DNA of 60,000 bases. It comes from Bolinopsis microptera (taxonomy: Eukaryota > Ctenophora > Tentaculata > Lobata > Bolinopsidae). Of this stretch, positions 12,287 through 22,265 are shown in pieces. The stretch is from the NCBI RefSeq assembly GCF_026151205.1, contig NC_087074.1:312001-372000 (forward strand). Direction: 5' to 3'. How positions within the stretch are numbered: the stretch's first letter is position 1; each line of letters opens with the position of its first letter. The translations under genes and the position numbers were made by a program. Below the pieces are notes generated by a model, which was not told the origin of the DNA, ran no database searches, and was given only the letters and a program-made list of their open reading frames with translations.

Positions 12287-13137
12287 GTTGTTTTGACGTC
12301 TTAACCCCGGAGGACAAAACAACAGTTCGAGAGAAAGCAGCTTTGTCGCGGAGCTCGGTGATTGGAGGACGGTGGTGACGAAGAAAGCACGTGATCACGG
12401 CAGTTTGTGAGCCGGGATTCTGATCGGAGGGCTCAGTACGAATTTGGATCAATCTCGATTGAGAGTACTTTGATATTATATTTTGTAAACTTCTATCCAA
12501 CTGTATACTTTGTCAAACCAAAATTCAAAGTAAAATAAAGACCCACTTGAAAATAAAGACCCACTTGAAAATAGAAGCACAAAAGTACGCTTACAACACT
12601 GCAACCCAGGAATCAACTACTTAGTACTTATAGCTATCATCGCTCAATAATCGGTTTGGTATCGATGTTACATACTTTGATTCTCCGACTTTAAAGCTGA
12701 CTTAAAGAAACCAAGGAATTAATATTACCTTCCTAAAATTAAATCGTTGATTTTATCACAGTACTGGCAAGCATGACCGTGCCTTTTATACATTCTATAC
12801 TATTATACCCCCTTTATTGTTTTTTCATGCATTAAAGCTCATAGGAAGTCGTTCAGCAGGTTTATTTTTAGTTCAAAACATCCTAATTCGATCTCAAAGA
12901 TGACAGGAATAAGAAATAGTTATGTGGAGGTTTTTAAGAAATTTGCACAAAATACGCGCCAGCACTGTTATACGAAATTTGGTTAAAAAACCCAAAATCG
13001 CCATATTCAGGTGCCTTAAAAACCATGTTAAAATTGAGTTAGAGTTCTGAAAATTTGCAGGGCGTCTAGATCTTGAACAAATTGACTGCAAAAAAAATTC
13101 AAGTTCCATGAGTATCGGGAAGTGGGTTTTCTGGAAT
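12287..13137. other. Single-copy stretch, no gene recognised
   Basis: Just after the 25-bp array lies GC-richer sequence with an open frame on each strand (to 12378 plus, 12243-12500 minus), not recognised as a protein. AATAAA hexamers occur near 12533-12558 within a 22-bp duplication (AAAATAAAGACCCACTTG twice). The remainder is AT-rich and without signals I can support. Confidence 0.35.
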
Positions 13138-14705
13138 AAATAATACTATAAGCTTGTTAACTTTAAGGGGGATTGCACTCATATCATTGCGGTCTGTTTG
13201 GCCTGCAGAGAGAGTTCATACTTTAACATACGACAATGTTATGGCGTTATGCGTGTTTTCAAATATAATAGGCGGTAGTATATATCCACCAGCGTGCGCT
13301 TTTTCGCATAGCGGGCTCTCACCAGCCCGCTGTCAAAGGGCCCGATATCTCTACAGCCCGCAAATGATATAGCCCGCTAACAAGTTACATTTAATTTGAC
13401 CAGTAGCAATATAGCCCGGAGTTCTCTAAAATATTTTCATAGCACGGAGATATATATATTTTATTTTTGTGTCCGGTAGGGCTGCTCATGCAGCTCGTGA
13501 GCAGATGACATGATACATTGATTTATATCAAAGTTATTATAACACACTACATAATACACATCAGCACTATAATAATCCCTCTATTATTGATATTCATCGT
13601 CACTGACATTACATTCATTATTCGCACGGCCCAGGAATGCAGTGCCAGTATGGATCTCTTATCTCCAGCCACTATATACGACACAGCCCTTTATGATTGG
13701 CTTACATTGAACAAGTGACGTGTTACCATGGTTACAACAATTAGTGGCGACCTTTTCTAGAGTTGACTTTTATACAAGCTCCATTGTTTATTTATAAGAT
13801 TATATATTAACTGTAAAACGCCCGCTGGTGGATATAATCCACATCACCTCGACCCGCGGGCGGAAAAATCGTATAGCACTCGGGCCCGATGGGCCCTCCG
13901 TGCTATACGAAAATATGTCCTCCTCGGGCTAGCGCCCTCGGGGACATATGAAATATTGCACGCGCGTGCGCGTGCAATATTTTGTTCCGCCCGCGAGTCT
14001 CCGGTGATATGTATATATATTATATACTAGTGTAACCCGGCCTTTCACTCCCGCAATTAAAGGTTGGAGTATTTACCCACTGAGTCAAAACCCGCATTAG
14101 GTATAAGTTAAACAAGGAACTGAAACTACTAGGTTCCGTACAGGCTCAACTCTGCACCCATGTCAATATGTTCATTATATGCAAGCCTCTCGATTTATAA
14201 TGTTTATGCGTTGAGTGCCCTCACGTATCCAATAGTATTTAACATAATCGCATAATCAGTTCTTTCTCGTGGATAATTACCAAGTCATTATTATGCACCA
14301 CATTCCATGATCATAAGGTTCGTACACCCTGTACCACGACTATTACACCTCATCACTCTTAGTCCTTGTCATACGTTGTATGACCCGCCGCGCACGAGTG
14401 CGCGGCTCCCCCTGTATCACGTAAGAACGACCGTGGGGGTTACGACGTGATACAAATCACTCCCGGCTTGAACTGCCTTCCATTTTTATTTAAATCGTTT
14501 TAGAAATTAACCCTTGTTAACTCTGCAACACACCCGCCTATTATATTTTAAAACGCGAATAACGTTGTCGTATAAAAGTATGAGCGACCGATTTCATTCT
14601 CGGTACCATTTTGCATTTGCAGACGGTTATTCAAATTAATATCATTTCCTTTTGTTTGAAAAAGAGAGACACTTTACCCTGACCCATGATTATAGGTTTT
14701 AATAA
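13138..14705. mobile_element. Fold-back transposon-like element
   Basis: The left part (13205-13290, containing TTTTCAAATATAATAGGCGG) is the inverse of the right part (14535-14585, CGCCTATTATATTTTAAAA). A second inverted pair, TATATCCACCAGCG near 13283 and CGCTGGTGGATATA near 13823, lies further in. Related but rearranged sequence occurs at 43480-44640, where the part matching 14020-14540 is in the opposite orientation, and the right-end segment 14585-14705 recurs at 58960-59095. It is therefore a dispersed family with inverted repeats and no visible coding capacity. I did not find a clean target duplication. Confidence 0.6.
13843..14008. other. Cloverleaf of nested inverted repeats
   Basis: An outer stem (ATCACC 13843-13848 with GGTGAT 14003-14008, and CGCGGGCGGAA 13855-13865 with TTCCGCCCGCG 13985-13995) encloses three hairpins. 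The first is TCGTATAGCAC (13869-13879) with GTGCTATACGA (13900-13910), which has a GGGCCC/GGGCCC inner stem. The second is ATATGTCC (13913-13920) with GGACATAT (13942-13949). The third is AAATATTGCACGCG (13951-13964) with CGCGTGCAATATTT (13969-13982). A small extra hairpin, GTGGAT ATA ATCCAC, precedes it at 13828-13842. Every base-paired arm listed is perfect. In single-stranded form this would make a four-way junction. It lies inside the fold-back element. Confidence 0.8.
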
Positions 14706-15721
14706 AATTTCTTTATCACTTTTTCGTTCTCTTTCTGTCAAACATTCCAGTACATTGTGCAAAAAGTTGGATATTTAAATTTGGAAGCATGTATGGATAG
14801 AGATCTGATATCGATCGTAAATACTAAAAATACTCTAGCACAATTGTAACACAATTGTAACTGCAGTTTTACAGAACTCTAGATGCTTAATGAATACACT
14901 TGCAGCCTGCAGGTACCACCCGTATTCACACTCAGAACTAAGTTTAGTCATTTTCCGATACGAGATTGGGGACGGGTTCTACTTCTATAAACAAACAAAC
15001 AAGCAAACAAACAAATAGCAACATTTATTTCCAAAAGTGACTGGCAGTTTAATACTGCACAGCGCCTGAGCGCCCAAGGCTCACGCGGCGGCGTGCGACA
15101 CTTGTCAGGCAAGCAGACTGGCTGTCTCTCAGTCTCAAGTAATCTTTATTCCTACTCAATTTGTCAAATGGTTAATGATAATCAACTTATCTCGCGCGGA
15201 AAGAATAAGGAACTGAAATTAGTTTTACGAACTTCCTGGCAGTAAAAATTAATAATAATATTATATCACATCCTTTCTCAGGGAATCTGGACAAGGATCA
15301 AATCAAGTAATCAATTTTTTGTTGAGCAGCAATTCTCATAAGAATTAATTAAATTGTGTCTTTTCAGCTCCTCCGGCCCTCAGCCTAGCTGATTAGCGAT
15401 TGGCTGTTACCCAATCTTTGTTCTTACTCAATTTGTAAAATGGTTATCATTTCTCACGGGTATGCTGTATGCACGCAGCACGTGCACGTTTGTTCAGTTA
15501 TCTTTTCTTACCCCATTTTTACGCTCTCACAAGAAGCGATTGACACACTTATTACAACATATCTCAGCTTCTGGGATATCTTGTAGTTGTAATAAGTGTA
15601 GACTTTTAAAATTAAAACCATGCCCTATCCCACTTAATTTGATGATTCTGACCATTTTCGAGCGTGCTAAATCACTCTACAGTCGATCTTCGAGATTGTT
15701 CTAAAAGGGCCCCGACAGTTG
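14706..15721. other. Noncoding single-copy stretch
   Basis: No gene recognised. A segment including TACTCAATTTGTCAAATGGT at about 15154 returns diverged at about 15425 (TACTCAATTTGTAAAATGGT), a local duplication. AAACAAACAAACAAGCAAAC at about 14991-15017 is a short simple repeat. Confidence 0.35.
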
Positions 15722-15980
15722 AAACCAACTTCAATCAATGTATTTTCGGACGCTGATTCCGAATCACCCCCATGACGAGATATTGGCTAAAAACTGTCTC
15801 GATCACGTGATATGACCGTGCAAGGAAGTTACTGTTAGTGTAATTTCTCGTTAGGCGGAGGCCCGATAGCAAGTGCTACGAAGTAGCGCGCGCCGGGCCA
15901 GACCATTAACAATGGTCAAGGATTTACCCATATGCTTTTGTTAAGGATTGGGTTAGGGTTAGGGTTACGTACAGTCGAGT
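15722..15980 (+). repeat. Dispersed repeat with telomere-like GGTTAG tract
   Basis: GGACGCTGATTCCGAATCAC and its flanks recur at about 41254-41275 inside the element at 41159-41532. In both places the homologous stretch is followed by GGGTTAGGGTTAGGG (here 15954-15973, there about 41374). The shared order suggests that the short TTAGGG tract belongs to the repeat family and is not a separate telomere insertion. Confidence 0.6.
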
Positions 15981-16716
15981 GTAGAGTGATTAATCATCAT
16001 CCGACAATTTTAATGCCCAATATGATCGCTTAGCTCCAATCAGAAGCTGAGATATTTTGAAATAAGTGTGAGTAATTGTTACTCACGAGACTGCTAATAT
16101 AATAAAATCGGATTTTTGGCGATGTCTCAAAAACTAAGTCTCTTGGGCTGGACAAAAATGTCCAGCCCAAATGACCTCATAGGAAGTTTAGTGATCATCT
16201 TGATCTAGCGCACCCTTTCCATACCATACACATTTTGTTTGAGGATTCCCATTTTTGTAATCGAGCATTTCCTGGTCAAAGTGCATTTTTCGGAAAAGCA
16301 CAATTTGTTTTGTTGAGAGGCTATATAATTGTAAGTCAATTATTTTTTGTGATATCAAGCTATTGTTGAGAGGCTATATAATAAGTAAATTATTTTTTGT
16401 GATATCAAGCTGAAATGTTGCACGAAGTTTATTTATATCTTGTTCAAGATGTTGTATTTTATTTTACAGACTTATTTTGACCAAAAAGTCCGTCAAGGAA
16501 TATTTTTCTGAAGCAGTTTTTGATCCCCCAAAAATGTGGTAATTTAGCTGGAAAGTTAATCTTTTGGACCTCAAAGTCAAACAACAAATTTAGGCAAATT
16601 TTTTCCATTTCACCCTTTTGTAAAAAAGCAATAGTGAATGGTTACGAATGGTCAAAGAATTCTTTCTGATTTTAAAAAATTCATAAAAACGCAGCCTTTT
16701 CGGATACGATTTTATT
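15981..16716. other. Noncoding stretch with local hairpins and duplication
   Basis: No gene is visible. GTGAGTAA-TTG-TTACTCAC (about 16067-16085) is a perfect small hairpin. A segment of about 55 bp, GAGAGGCTATATAATtg... to TTTTGTGATATCAAGCT, is duplicated in tandem at about 16314-16412. AATCAGAAGCTGAGATA occurs here (about 16037) and again at about 17075. Confidence 0.4.
16143..16170. other. Perfect 12-bp hairpin
   Basis: TTGGGCTGGACA (16143-16154), loop AAAA, TGTCCAGCCCAA (16159-16170). In animal DNA this is not expected to act as a terminator. GGGCTGGACA also occurs in the 38247-38437 palindrome, so the hairpin may be a relic of that repeat family. Confidence 0.8.
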
Positions 16717-16948
16717 TTTTATTTGAAAATTCAATTAATTATTATATATATAAATCAAGCGTACATTTCAGCCATGCAAAATTACAATGACATATTTTGA
16801 TAAACTAATTGATAAAAGGTACTGCAATATAAGTTGCTTAATGTTTGGCCGGATGACAACTAACTAAAAGAGAAAAATAAACTTGATTACATAATAATTA
16901 ATTCGGCTGAACCAACACATAGCAAGAGCCACATTAACGTTGGGGCCG
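16717..16948 (+). repeat. Dispersed repeat, copy A
   Basis: This segment returns in the opposite orientation at 51395-51672. Shared stretches include TTTCAGCCATGCAAAATTAC, AATGACATATTTTGAT, GGTACTGCAATATAAGTTGC and GCCACATTAACGTTGGGGCC. The copies differ by small insertions. There is no coding capacity; it is probably a short non-autonomous element. Confidence 0.75.
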
Positions 16949-17274
16949 ATATCATTTGGGTTGGACAATTTTTGACAGTTTTGGTGTATGCCCCCTTAAC
17001 TATGTTCATAGCACTAATATAAACATGCAATATGCATCTTAGGCACATTTTGGTTCATATCTGAGTTCTGTATCTCAATCAGAAGCTGAGATAATTTATA
17101 GTGGGGGTCGCGATATGGGTGCGGTAAAAAAGGGCGTGATTCCGAGAAATGCCCCAGCCCCCACTGGTGAAAACGTTTACCCGAGTAAATAGTGTTATTT
17201 AGGGTCATATAAGTCGGATTACATCGAGAAACTTAGTGTGTACACCAGATGACCAGATTATAAGCAGTCGTTAA
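16949..17274. other. Noncoding stretch
   Basis: Nothing recognisable. The minus-strand open frame at 17014-17208 has no domain, splice or composition support. Confidence 0.3.
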
Positions 17275-17400
17275 AGTTAAACTTAAACAGTAAAATGTTT
17301 ATAAAATTTAGTCCGATGATAGAAATTAAAATTGACCGAAATTAAAAAGTAGTCATATCCTGGACAATAATAAGTTTGTATTGAAATACTTTTGGGGTTT
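17275..17400 (+). repeat. Dispersed repeat related to the 38.2-kb palindrome
   Basis: GAAATTAAAAAGTAGTCATATCCTGGACAATAA and the flanking sequence resemble 38195-38330 (AATTAAAAAGTCGTCATATC) and, inverted, 40316-40375. These are three diverged copies of one noncoding family. Confidence 0.6.
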
Positions 17401-17442
17401 GGTAATCTGCAAATCAGGATTAACAAAGAAATTTTAGCTCAC

Positions 17443-17532
17443 CTCCGAATCGAGGTCTTCCAGGAGCTGGTCGTAATTTAAGTCTTCTTCGGACGCGCAC
17501 GCATCACTCTCCACATCCAAAGCAGCGTAACT
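17443..17532 (-). CDS. Candidate coding exon, acidic, unrecognised
   Basis: On the minus strand a 90-base, 30-codon open exon is bounded by a good acceptor (pyrimidine tract, then TTCTTCGCAG) and a consensus donor (GAG then GTGAGC). It reads SYAALDVESDACASEEDLNY followed by DQLLEDLDSE, an acidic helix-like segment with coding-like composition. I do not recognise the protein and could not place its neighbouring exons. Immediately upstream of the acceptor, the polypyrimidine tract has expanded into a pure (CTCCCC)n run of about 200 bases, annotated separately. Confidence 0.45.
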
Positions 17533-17546
17533 CTGCGAAGAATGAG

Positions 17547-17747
17547 GGGGAATGGGGAAGAGGAAAGGGAAGGGGGAGGAGGAAGGGGAGGGGGAGGGGG
17601 AGGGGGAGGGGGGCGGGAGGGGGAGGGGGAGGGGGAGGGGGAGGGGGAGGGGGAGGGGGAGGGGGAGGGGGAGGGGGAGGGGGAGGGGGAGGGGGAGGGG
17701 GAGGGGGAGGGGGAGGGGGAGGGGGAGGGGGAGGGGGAGGGGGAGGA
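17547..17747. repeat. (GGGGAG)n purine tract
   Basis: A 6-bp GGGGAG repeat, about 200 bp, purine on the plus strand. The G runs could form quadruplexes. On the minus strand it reads (CTCCCC)n and ends about 15 bases before the acceptor of the candidate exon at 17443-17532, in the position of a polypyrimidine tract. Gly-Glu and Gly-Arg frames across it are by-products. Confidence 0.95.
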
Positions 17748-17917
17748 CTGATTAACTTAGCTTCATCTTCAGGGGAATGAGTAAATAAAAGAAAATGCTG
17801 AATCAGTATTATTGTAAAAAGTTATTTATCAATCTAAAAACTTCACGAAAGAAACATAAAGTACAAAATCACCGAATAGTATTGAAAGAACAAAAATCTG
17901 AAATCTGAAGTTGAAAG

Positions 17918-18136
17918 TTCTAGCAGAGTCCAATGAGACTGCAGCGAGTTCTAGCAGAGTCCAATAAGACTGCAGCGAGTTCTAGCAGAGTCCAATGAGA
18001 CTGCAGCGAGTTCTAGCAGAGTCCAATAAGACTGCAGCGAGTTCTAGCAAAGTCCAATAAGACTGCAGCGAGTTCTAGCAGAGTCCAATAAGACTGCAGC
18101 GAGTTCTAGCAGAGTCCAATGAGACTGCAGAGAGTT
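17918..18136. repeat. 31-bp minisatellite overlapping a stop codon
   Basis: About seven copies of a 31-bp unit (GTTCTAGCAGAGTCCAATAA plus GACTGCAGCGA). On the minus strand the unit contains TGCAGTCTCATTGGACTCTG and CTAG, which is the end of the saposin gene just upstream (codons for CSLIGLC and the TAG stop). The array therefore consists of copies of the gene's own last eight codons plus stop. The same unit follows the paralogous gene at 31506-32392. Confidence 0.93.
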
Positions 18137-19710
18137 TTAGCGTCCATATTCTTGAGAAGAGCGACGATCTGGTCGAAATAGCCGTCTAGAGTGGTCTCAC
18201 AGTCAGAGATGGGAAGAACAGTGCAAATCTCGGAGATGGCCTCTTTTAAGAGAGCGTCTACCTGCTGGTTCTCTAGAAGGGTTATCAGTTCCCCTGCTAT
18301 CATGGTACACTCTGAGCACGTGTCTCCTACACTGCTGCTCACTTCGTAGCTGCTCACTGTCTCCTGGTTGTCTAGGTTACTGCAGGCCCCTATGTTAGCA
18401 CATGTTGTGTTTGGGTTCAGGCTCTCAACGTCTGCAAGGGACTCCTTGATGATGGAGCCTATGACTGTATTACAGAAGGGTATCTGGATAACATTACAGA
18501 GAATGTCAGTAAGCTCGTCCAACATCTCGTCAGTCTCAGTGTCCTCAGCTATGTTCTGTAACTCCAGCACTCCGTCCACACAGGCCTCACAGAACACGCC
18601 CCCCTCCCACTTGGTATTCTCTAGAGCCGGACACGACCCAGCTTGTTTGCACAGGCTGGCCGGGTCGAACATGGCTATCAGGTTATTTATAATGGGATCC
18701 AAGGTACCCTCTATAATACCCTCACAGGTACCAACATCTCCTCCGATAGCAATACAGATCTCATCAATAGCTATGTGAAGAAGATCTATTGTGCTGTTAG
18801 ACTTCAGTATCTGGTCCACCAGATCCATCCCATCCATACAAGCCTTACAGCCCTCCTTACCCTTTACAGGGGTCAGCTCGAAAGTGTCACTAACAGGACA
18901 AGACCCCATATTAGCACAGATATAGTCGGGTTTGACTGCCAGCTTGACACTGTCCAGTATAGAGCTGGCTAGGTAAAGGAAGACATGCTCACACTGGTCC
19001 ACCCCGAACCCTACTAGTAGGCATGTCTGGTTAACAGTGATCTCTATCAGCTCCTCCACCTCCGGAGAGTTGACTGTGTTGCTGACTATCCCGAACACGT
19101 CCTGACACACAGTACACCCTATCTCAGTGGGTTTAGAGGCCAGCTGAGCAGGACACGCACCACTGTTAACACACAGAGCCTTTACATTGAACATAGGAAC
19201 CAGGTTACCTAGTATCTGGTCCAGGACTGTATCCACTAGAGCTTCACAGCTAGCCGCGTCACCCGCAACAGCCATACAAGTCTCATTAACCACCACGTGC
19301 AGCAGCCCCTTCATATCTTCACTCTCAATTATCATCTTCACCATGTCCAGTCCGTCCATACAAGCAGTGCAGGCCTCCCCGTCCCTCAGAGCAAAGTCCA
19401 TTGTGGTAGAGGTGCAGAGGTGGGCTTTAGAGCAGAGCATGTCCACATCAAACAGCCGGAACAGAGTGTCCACCCAGTCTTTACCGTGCTGGCTCACTGC
19501 CAGGTCACATTCCTTAGAGAAGACTGGTATCTGGCTGCACACTGCCTTAGCCAAGTTGATAACTTTACTCTTAGCCTCCTGGGTGAGCACTCTACCAGTC
19601 ACTTCATCTCCTATAAAGCGGCAGACATCGCACAGCACGTTCTCTGCAGGATCCACATTTCCGGCAGCAACACTTAGCACTAAACACAGCAATACTGTTA
19701 TCACCTTCAT
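18106..19710 (-). CDS. Secreted multi-saposin protein, six SapB domains
   Basis: A 534-residue protein in one uninterrupted frame. Residues 1-17 form a signal peptide. Six saposin-B domains follow at about 27-99, 114-186, 199-271, 288-360, 374-443 and 465-534, each with the six-cysteine pattern (CxxC, two central Cys, C...C at the end) that folds as disulfide-locked helices. Saposin-like proteins bind or perturb lipids, as lysosomal activators, surfactant-like proteins or pore formers; which applies here cannot be told. Several N-glycosylation sequons are present (NET, NQT, NST, NTT). The sequence ATTATAACAG 22 bases before the ATG could be a splice acceptor, so a 5' noncoding exon is possible. 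The last domain is nearly identical to that of the gene at 32348-34000. Confidence 0.93.
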   Translation of the reverse strand: MKVITVLLCLVLSVAAGNVDPAENVLCDVCRFIGDEVTGRVLTQEAKSKVINLAKAVCSQIPVFSKECDLAVSQHGKDWVDTLFRLFDVDMLCSKAHLCTSTTMDFALRDGEACTACMDGLDMVKMIIESEDMKGLLHVVVNETCMAVAGDAASCEALVDTVLDQILGNLVPMFNVKALCVNSGACPAQLASKPTEIGCTVCQDVFGIVSNTVNSPEVEELIEITVNQTCLLVGFGVDQCEHVFLYLASSILDSVKLAVKPDYICANMGSCPVSDTFELTPVKGKEGCKACMDGMDLVDQILKSNSTIDLLHIAIDEICIAIGGDVGTCEGIIEGTLDPIINNLIAMFDPASLCKQAGSCPALENTKWEGGVFCEACVDGVLELQNIAEDTETDEMLDELTDILCNVIQIPFCNTVIGSIIKESLADVESLNPNTTCANIGACSNLDNQETVSSYEVSSSVGDTCSECTMIAGELITLLENQQVDALLKEAISEICTVLPISDCETTLDGYFDQIVALLKNMDAKTLCSLIGLC

Positions 19711-19965
19711 CTCACTACTGAGCTGTTATAATATTGTTAGTTCATGTATACTTCATGTAAATACGCATATAGTCAGCATTTTAACTTTTTAAATCAGGTT
19801 AAGTTAAATATTTAATTCAATAATTAATAGTCAAAAATAGAAAAAATATTTAGAAAAATGTTAATATTATAAGAATGTTACCATAGTTACATTATGAAGA
19901 TCAACTAGACACGAACTACCCTTAATGAGCCTGCTCCCACTATTTCAATTTCAACTGTTAAAATA

Positions 19966-21925
19966 TCGGTACAGTGGCTGGGTGGTCTAGTGGTACAGTG
20001 GTACAGTGGCTGGGTGGTACAGTGGCTGAGTGGCCTAGTGGTACAGTGGCTGGGTGTCCTAGTGGTACAGTGGCTGGGTGGTCTAGTGGTACAGTGGCTG
20101 GGTGGTCTAGTGGTACAGTGGCTGGGTGGCCTAGTGGTACAGTGGCTGGGTGTCCTAGTGGTACAGTGGCTGGGTGTCCTAGTGGTACAGTGGCTGGGTG
20201 TCCTAGTGGTACAGTGGCTGGGTGGCCTAGTGGTACAGTGGCTGGGTGTCCTAGTGGTACAGTGGCTGGGTGTCCTAGTGGTACAGTGGCTGGGTGGTCT
20301 AGTGGTACAGTGGCTGGGTGGTCTAGTGGTACAGTGGCTGGGTGGCCTAGTGGTACAGTGGCTGGGTGTCCTAGTGGTACAGTGGCTGGGTGTCCTAGTG
20401 GTACAGTGGCTGGGTGTCCTAGTGGTACAGTGGCTGGGTGGCCTAGTGGTACAGTGGCTGGGTGTCCTAGTGGTACAGTGGCTGGGTGTCCTAGTGGTAC
20501 AGTGGCTGGGTGGTCTAGTGGTACAGTGGCTGGGTGTCCTAGTGGTACAGTGGCTGGGTGGCCTAGTGGTACAGTGGCTGGGTGGCCTAGTGGTACAGTT
20601 GCTGGGTGGCCTAGTGGTACAGTGGCTGGGTGTCCTAGTGGTACAGTGGCTGGGTGGCCTAGTGGTACAGTGGCTGGGTGTCCTAGTGGTACAGTGGCTG
20701 GGTGGCCTAGTGGTACAGTGGCTGGGTGTCCTAGTGGTACAGTGGCTGGGTGTCCTAGTGGTACAGTGGCTGGGTGTCCTAGTGGTACAGTGGCTGGGTG
20801 TCCTAGTGGTACAGTGGCTGGGTGTCCTAATGGTACAGTGGCTGGGTGTCCTAGTGGTACAGTGGCTGGGTGGCCTAGTGGTACAGTGGCTGGGTGGCCT
20901 AGTGGTACAGTGGTACAGTGGCTGGGTGGACTAGTGGTACAGTGGCTGGGTGTCCTAGTGGTACAGTGGCTGGGTGTCCTAGTGGTACAGTGGCTGGGTG
21001 GCCTAGTGGTACAGTGGCTGGGTGTCCTAGTGGTACAGTGGCTGGGTGGCCTAGTGGTACAGTGGCTGGGTGTCCTAGTGGTACAGTGGCTGGGTGTACT
21101 AGTGGTACTGTGGCTGGGTGTCCTAGTGGTACAGTGGCTGGGTGGCCTAGTGGTACTGTGGCTGGGTGGCCTAGTGGTAGAGTGGCTGGGTGGCCTAGTG
21201 GTACAGTGGCTGGGTGGCCTAGTGGTACAGTGGCTGGGTGGCTGGGTGGCCTAGTGGTACAGTGGCTGGGTGGCCTAGTGGTACAGTGGCTGGGTGGCCT
21301 AGTGGTACTGTGGCTGGGTGGCCTAGTGGTAGAGTGGCTGGGTGGCCTAGTGGTACAGTGGCTGGGTGGGCTAGTGGTACAGTGGCTGGGTGGCCTAGTG
21401 GTACAGTGGCTGGGTGTCCTAGTGGTACAGTGGCTGGGTGTCCTAGTGGTACAGTGGCTGGGTGGCTGGGTGGCCTAGTGGTACAGTGGCTGGGTGTCCT
21501 AGTGGTACAGTGGCTGGGTGGCCTAGTGGTACAGTGGCTGGGTGTCCTAGTGGTACTGTGGCTGGGTGTCCTAGTGGTACAGTGGCTGGGTGTCCTAGTG
21601 GTACAGTGGCTGGGTAGCTGGGTGGCCTAGTGGTACAGTGGCTGGGTGGTCTAGTGGTACAGTGGCTGGGTGGTCTAGTGGTACAGTGGCTGGGTGTCCT
21701 AGTGGTACAGTGGCTGGGTGTCCTAGTGGTACAGTGGCTGGGTGGCCTAGTGGTACAGTGGCTGGGTGGCCTAGTGGTACAGTGGCTGATTGGCCTAGTG
21801 GTACAGTGGCTGGGTGGCCTAGTGGTACAGTGGCTGGGTAGCTGGGTGGCCTAGTGGTACAGTGGCTGGGTGGCCTAGTGGTACAGTGGCTGGGTGGCTG
21901 GGTGGCCTAGTAGTACAGTGGCTGG
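19966..21925. repeat. 24-bp minisatellite, about 80 copies
   Basis: The unit GGCCTAGTGGTACAGTGGCT plus GGGT has an eight-codon period, so all forward frames stay open for hundreds of residues (VAGWPSGT or LVVQWLGG repeats). GGTGTCC/GGTGGCC/GGTGGTC variants alternate. Units shortened to GGCTGGGT (near 21241, 21460, 21616, 21840) shift the frame. Not a gene. Confidence 0.95.
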
Positions 21926-22265
21926 GTTGTGGTACTGCGAAGCTGTAACAAAACCACATGTAGGAAATGAGGGAAGGTAACACAAACAACACAGCAGCAT
22001 TTTATTTGAGTATCTGGACCAGTAAGAGCACTGACTCTAGGTACCAGTAAAGTAAGTAAAGTAAGAGCACGACACAAACCTGTCACATGGTCCCGATAAC
22101 ACGCTGACCTGACTAAAGGACCCAGATAACACAAACTGAATTAGACATGCTTGCAGTCTGATGTTCCTATCAGATTACTGTAACCACCTGAGTCACCAGA
22201 AGCAAAGCTTATCAGCAAATTCAGCAGTCAGCACCCTATCATGTGAGTTAAAACAGTTATTACAT
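21926..22265. other. Spacer between arrays
   Basis: Single-copy sequence with no supported gene. A tiny AGTAAAGTAAGTAAAGTAAG simple repeat occurs near 22047-22066. The first diverged CTAGTACCTAGAGTCAGGTA at 22266, inverted relative to the following units, introduces the next array. Confidence 0.35.

Noticed and set aside
15462-15704. 80-residue ORF on the plus strand
   Set aside because: No domain, no splice signals, and it overlaps sequence related to dispersed repeats.
18368-19792. Plus-strand ORFs opposite the first saposin gene
   Set aside because: Antisense shadows of a real minus-strand gene with clear domain structure; the same holds for those at 32754-34022.
19974-21630. Several VAGWPSGT / LVVQWLGG repeat ORFs
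   Set aside because: By-products of a 24-bp stop-free unit; overlapping frames are equally open and shortened units shift them.
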